From the NCBI GenBank assembly GCA_947472965.1, contig CANJEF010000028.1:1-9794 (forward strand): a DNA stretch of 9,794 bases, in the 5' to 3' direction. Below are positions 7,432 through 9,794 of the stretch, one piece after another (positions within the stretch are counted from its first letter, which is position 1; every line of letters begins with the position of its first letter). The DNA comes from Sphingobacteriales bacterium (GTDB taxonomy: Bacteria > Bacteroidota > Bacteroidia > Chitinophagales > Chitinophagaceae). Position numbers and translations under genes: made by a program. Under the pieces are notes generated by a model, which was given only the letters and a program-made list of their open reading frames with translations, had not been told where the DNA came from and made no database searches.

Positions 7432-9149
7432 GAAGACTCAAAATTTTAAGTTATCAAAGTTTCATTTTTCTCATTCTGTTAATTGCTGGATGTAGACGAG
7501 AATATTCACAACTGAAGAGCAGCACACGCAGGGTTGGTTCAGAAGTCAACTTTTTGAATAGAGGGGCTAGTTCTGCTTTATCAAGTGCTGGCGTTAAAAG
7601 TGGTAAGGCAACTTCGGATTCTGCTCAAAATTTTGCGCCAATAAAACAAAAAAACCTGATCAATGACTATGAGTATTTGTACACAGCATTGAATCTAAAT
7701 GACAAAGGTGTAGTACCTGGTAATTTGAAATGGGACAGCAGCAGAAAATCCTATTATATTATAGATTCAAGCAAAACCACTCTTCACCCTGGTGTGGAAA
7801 TTTTTGGTTGGCATCCGAGTTGGATGGGTGATTTATGGACATCATATCCATATGAATTATTAACGACTATATCATTTTATTCATATAATGTTGAACCAAC
7901 AACAGGTTCATATCAGAATCCCGAAAACATAAGCATGTGGCGCTCTATTGCCATGGTTGATTCGGCCCATGAAAAAAATTGCCGTGTATTGCTCACTGTT
8001 GCTTGTCATGGATTTGAACAAAATGAAACGTTTTTAAAAAATGAAGTTGCCTGGAATACGCTCATTGATTCAGTTACCGTATTGCTGAAAGAAAAAAATG
8101 CTGATGGTGTGGACCTGGATTTTGAAAGCATTCCTTTTGACCAAAAAAGGGAGTTTATAAAATTTGTTGAATATTTCCGTATTCGTCTTGATTCCAAATT
8201 GAACGGGATAAGAAGTTATATTTCAATTACACTGCCTTCCGACAATTCAGATGGATTTTATGATGTTGTAGAACTTCAAAAGCATACAGACATGTGTGTA
8301 ATCAAAGGGTATGATTATCCGATTACCGATCAATCGAATGGGGCTGTAGCGCCTATGATGGCTGATGAAGGACCGAGTTTGGAGAAGACACTCAATGATT
8401 ATATTTTCCAGGGAATAGATACCTCCAGAACAATTCTTGCATTGCCTTTGTATGGTTCACAATGGAAAGGCAAATGGAGCAATGAGGGGTATATTGAAAC
8501 TACATTCGATAAGAAAATTACATATAGGGAAATGAAGCAGCTTTATAATCAGCAAGACACTTCATTTGATTTACAGCCAACGTTGGATGTAAAGTCCATG
8601 ACCAACTATTATTTTCTTGAATTTCCCGACAGCACATCAGTTGAGTGTTGGTTTGATGATGATTATACGCTTGGCAAAAAAATGGATCTGGCGCTTACCA
8701 AAAAATTAAAAGGAGTTGGATTGTGGGCATTGGGATATGACCAAGGGCATAAAGAATTTTGGAGCCTTATCAGTGATAAATATGCAACGGACACTTTGTT
8801 AGTTTCAGATCCCGTTGCTGCAATAAATGGTTATCCAATTAAGGTTGCCAATTTTTTTGTACGTTATTCCGACTTGCTTTTTCTGACTGCCTTGATCTTT
8901 GCCATGACCATGGTGATTTCACTTTTCATTGCATTTTCTGATTGGAGAGTAAGAACATCCATTTTTAGTCAACACTTGTATTACTATCTTTTCATCGTGG
9001 TTTGTACAATTCTCATCGTGCCCATATTGGGATGGTTTGATTTCTTTACAGATATGAAATGGAAAATGGCGGGCGCATTTATCATTGGTATTTTCGCCGG
9101 ATTTTTAATGCTGCGCATCACTTTTTCTTTCAACGTTAAAAAGCCATAA
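7428..9149 (+). CDS. Family 18 glycoside hydrolase, lipoprotein with three C-terminal membrane helices
   Basis: This 573-residue protein is a GH18 enzyme, a family that cleaves beta-1,4 bonds next to N-acetylglucosamine in chitin, glycans or peptidoglycan-like polymers. ATG 7428 is chosen over the ATG at 7398 because it gives an ATGA overlap with the preceding stop and a compact lipoprotein signal ending LLIAGC, with lipid-bearing Cys22. A Ser-rich linker (about 30-75) precedes the barrel at about 123-446. The barrel has GWHPSW (127-132), the catalytic DGVDLDFE with D226, D229, D231 and acid E233, the substrate-site KGYDY (293-297), and the closing GLWALGYD (431-438). All catalytic residues are intact, and the layout resembles YaaH-like bacterial GH18 enzymes more than secreted chitinases. 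Membrane helices follow at about 480-503, 518-537 and 547-565, with the basic WRVR loop inside. The barrel should face the periplasm, tethered to the inner membrane at both ends. The real substrate cannot be read from sequence. Confidence 0.92.
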   Translation: MRRLKILSYQSFIFLILLIAGCRREYSQLKSSTRRVGSEVNFLNRGASSALSSAGVKSGKATSDSAQNFAPIKQKNLINDYEYLYTALNLNDKGVVPGNLKWDSSRKSYYIIDSSKTTLHPGVEIFGWHPSWMGDLWTSYPYELLTTISFYSYNVEPTTGSYQNPENISMWRSIAMVDSAHEKNCRVLLTVACHGFEQNETFLKNEVAWNTLIDSVTVLLKEKNADGVDLDFESIPFDQKREFIKFVEYFRIRLDSKLNGIRSYISITLPSDNSDGFYDVVELQKHTDMCVIKGYDYPITDQSNGAVAPMMADEGPSLEKTLNDYIFQGIDTSRTILALPLYGSQWKGKWSNEGYIETTFDKKITYREMKQLYNQQDTSFDLQPTLDVKSMTNYYFLEFPDSTSVECWFDDDYTLGKKMDLALTKKLKGVGLWALGYDQGHKEFWSLISDKYATDTLLVSDPVAAINGYPIKVANFFVRYSDLLFLTALIFAMTMVISLFIAFSDWRVRTSIFSQHLYYYLFIVVCTILIVPILGWFDFFTDMKWKMAGAFIIGIFAGFLMLRITFSFNVKKP

Positions 9150-9175
9150 ATTAAAATGATAATACGTACTGCATC

Positions 9176-9430
9176 ATGAAGAAGGTTGTTCATGAATTAA
9201 CATGGCTTATATTTCTTGCATTGGTGGCAATTTTATTGCTTCCTGTATATGCAATTTGGATGGACTTCAGAACGACTGACATTCAAATGAATAAGATTGA
9301 GTCGCTCTTCTTGGCGCAAATCCTTTCATTGTCTTTTTTTGTAATATTATTGTCTCTTTATGTCATAAGATTCGTCATTACCATGACGATAAATAAGTTT
9401 TTCCCGCCTGCAAAGGGGAAAAAACCTTAA
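9176..9430 (+). CDS. Small two-helix membrane protein
   Basis: This 84-residue protein has two predicted membrane helices, about 8-28 (LTWLIFLALVAILLLPVYAIW) and about 45-68 (FLAQILSLSFFVILLSLYVI). A short acidic and polar loop (DFRTTDIQMNKIES) lies between them. Basic residues at the N-terminus (KK) and C-terminus (KFFPPAKGKKP) put both ends in the cytoplasm and the loop outside. It follows the hydrolase gene by 26 bases on the same strand, and both proteins end in KKP. I recognise no family. It could be a small subunit of the same membrane assembly, but this rests on position alone. The ATG at 9176 is the natural start, with no clear ribosome binding site. Its length and codon pattern look like those of its neighbours, so I think it is a real gene. 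Confidence 0.68.
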   Translation: MKKVVHELTWLIFLALVAILLLPVYAIWMDFRTTDIQMNKIESLFLAQILSLSFFVILLSLYVIRFVITMTINKFFPPAKGKKP

Positions 9431-9493
9431 TACAACAAGGGGGAATATTTTAGTACATCCCAATTTTCATTTTTAGGAAGATACCACTTCGCT
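9431..9493. other. Convergent intergenic spacer
   Basis: These 63 bases lie between the stop codons of two converging genes, where a shared terminator would be expected. I see no strong GC-rich hairpin followed by a T-run inside it. The plus-strand stretch CATTTTTAGG is T-rich but has no stem before it. Confidence 0.4.
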
Positions 9494-9794
9494 TCAGATT
9501 TTATGGTCTTCTTTTTTAATCACAACCACACTTGCAGGTTCATGCATGTGTGAAACACCTGAAAAAAATGCAGTAGGTTCAATTTGTAGTTTTGCAGCAA
9601 ATAGCTCACCCTCTACAACACCATTCCCTTTTATTGCTAAAAATTCATCTACCACCAGTTTGCCTTTAACTTTTCCGAAAACCTCCAGGTGATTTGCCTG
9701 AATATCTCCCCTGATTTCCGCCCCTTCACCAATCACCAGTTTCCCCGATACTTTTATGTTACCCAACACTTTTCCTTCAATTCTAATATCACCA
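9494..9794 (-). CDS. Bactofilin (polymer-forming cytoskeletal protein), 5'-truncated by window edge
   Basis: This is the C-terminal part of a bactofilin, a small protein that polymerises into filaments at the inner membrane and positions cell-wall enzymes or other machines. The frame is open to the window end. A GTG at 9769-9767 is only an internal codon, since in-frame residues GDIRIEGKV before it continue the repeat, so the start is outside the window. The visible 100 residues show the right-handed beta-helix pattern of short repeated strands separated by Gly: GDIRIEGKVLGNI, GKLVIGEGAEIRGDI, LEVFGKVKGKL, LAIKGNGVVEGEL, then the typical LQIEPTAFFSGVSHM end of the helix and a short charged tail (KKEDHKI). 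It points toward the CIS-linked block from the other strand. Whether it has anything to do with that block is unknown; bactofilins are common housekeeping genes in this phylum. Confidence 0.9.
   Translation of the reverse strand, partial: GDIRIEGKVLGNIKVSGKLVIGEGAEIRGDIQANHLEVFGKVKGKLVVDEFLAIKGNGVVEGELFAAKLQIEPTAFFSGVSHMHEPASVVVIKKEDHKI

Noticed and set aside
9397..9425. Inverted repeat TTTTTCCC / GGGAAAAA with a 10-base loop at the end of the small membrane protein gene, a possible terminator.
   Set aside because: The 8-base stem is mostly A-T pairs, lies inside the coding region, and has no clean T-run after it on either strand.

Overview
The window looks like a chromosome fragment of a member of the Bacteroidota (a Cytophagales or Chitinophagales type is my guess, not shown by any marker). 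The DNA is AT-rich and most genes lack a clear Shine-Dalgarno sequence. The left genes match the Bacteroidota branch of contractile injection systems (CIS; phage-tail-like protein injectors), and the right edge carries a bactofilin of the kind common in this phylum. Nearly all of the window is coding.

Left part (1-3927): the 3' end of a long CIS tape-measure gene, open at the left edge, followed by the CIS AAA+ ATPase (Afp15 type) with a 10-base overlap. In known clusters these two genes sit near the end of the structural operon. The sheath, tube, spike and baseplate genes are therefore expected just outside the window to the left.

Middle part (3988-9430): five more genes on the same strand. 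They are a cytoplasmic protein with a degenerate phospholipase-D-like N-terminus and two Ig-like domains; a four-helix DUF4407 inner-membrane protein; an exported protein of no family I can name; a family 18 glycoside hydrolase that is both a predicted lipoprotein and anchored by three C-terminal membrane helices; and a small protein with two membrane helices. Four of the five are tightly packed (19-base overlap, 1-base gap, 4-base ATGA overlap), so they probably act together. All but the first are predicted to be in or across the inner membrane.

The most interesting reading is that this block is an envelope module attached to the CIS. It could anchor the particle at the inner membrane, locally open the peptidoglycan or another N-acetylglucosamine polymer, or release assembled particles. 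This is inferred from gene order and domains only. A 60-base spacer separates the block from the ATPase gene, so it might instead be an independent operon.

Right edge (9494-9794): a bactofilin on the opposite strand, cut by the window end. Its convergent orientation marks the end of the leftward gene block. I see no RNA genes, mobile elements, CRISPR arrays or long repeats.
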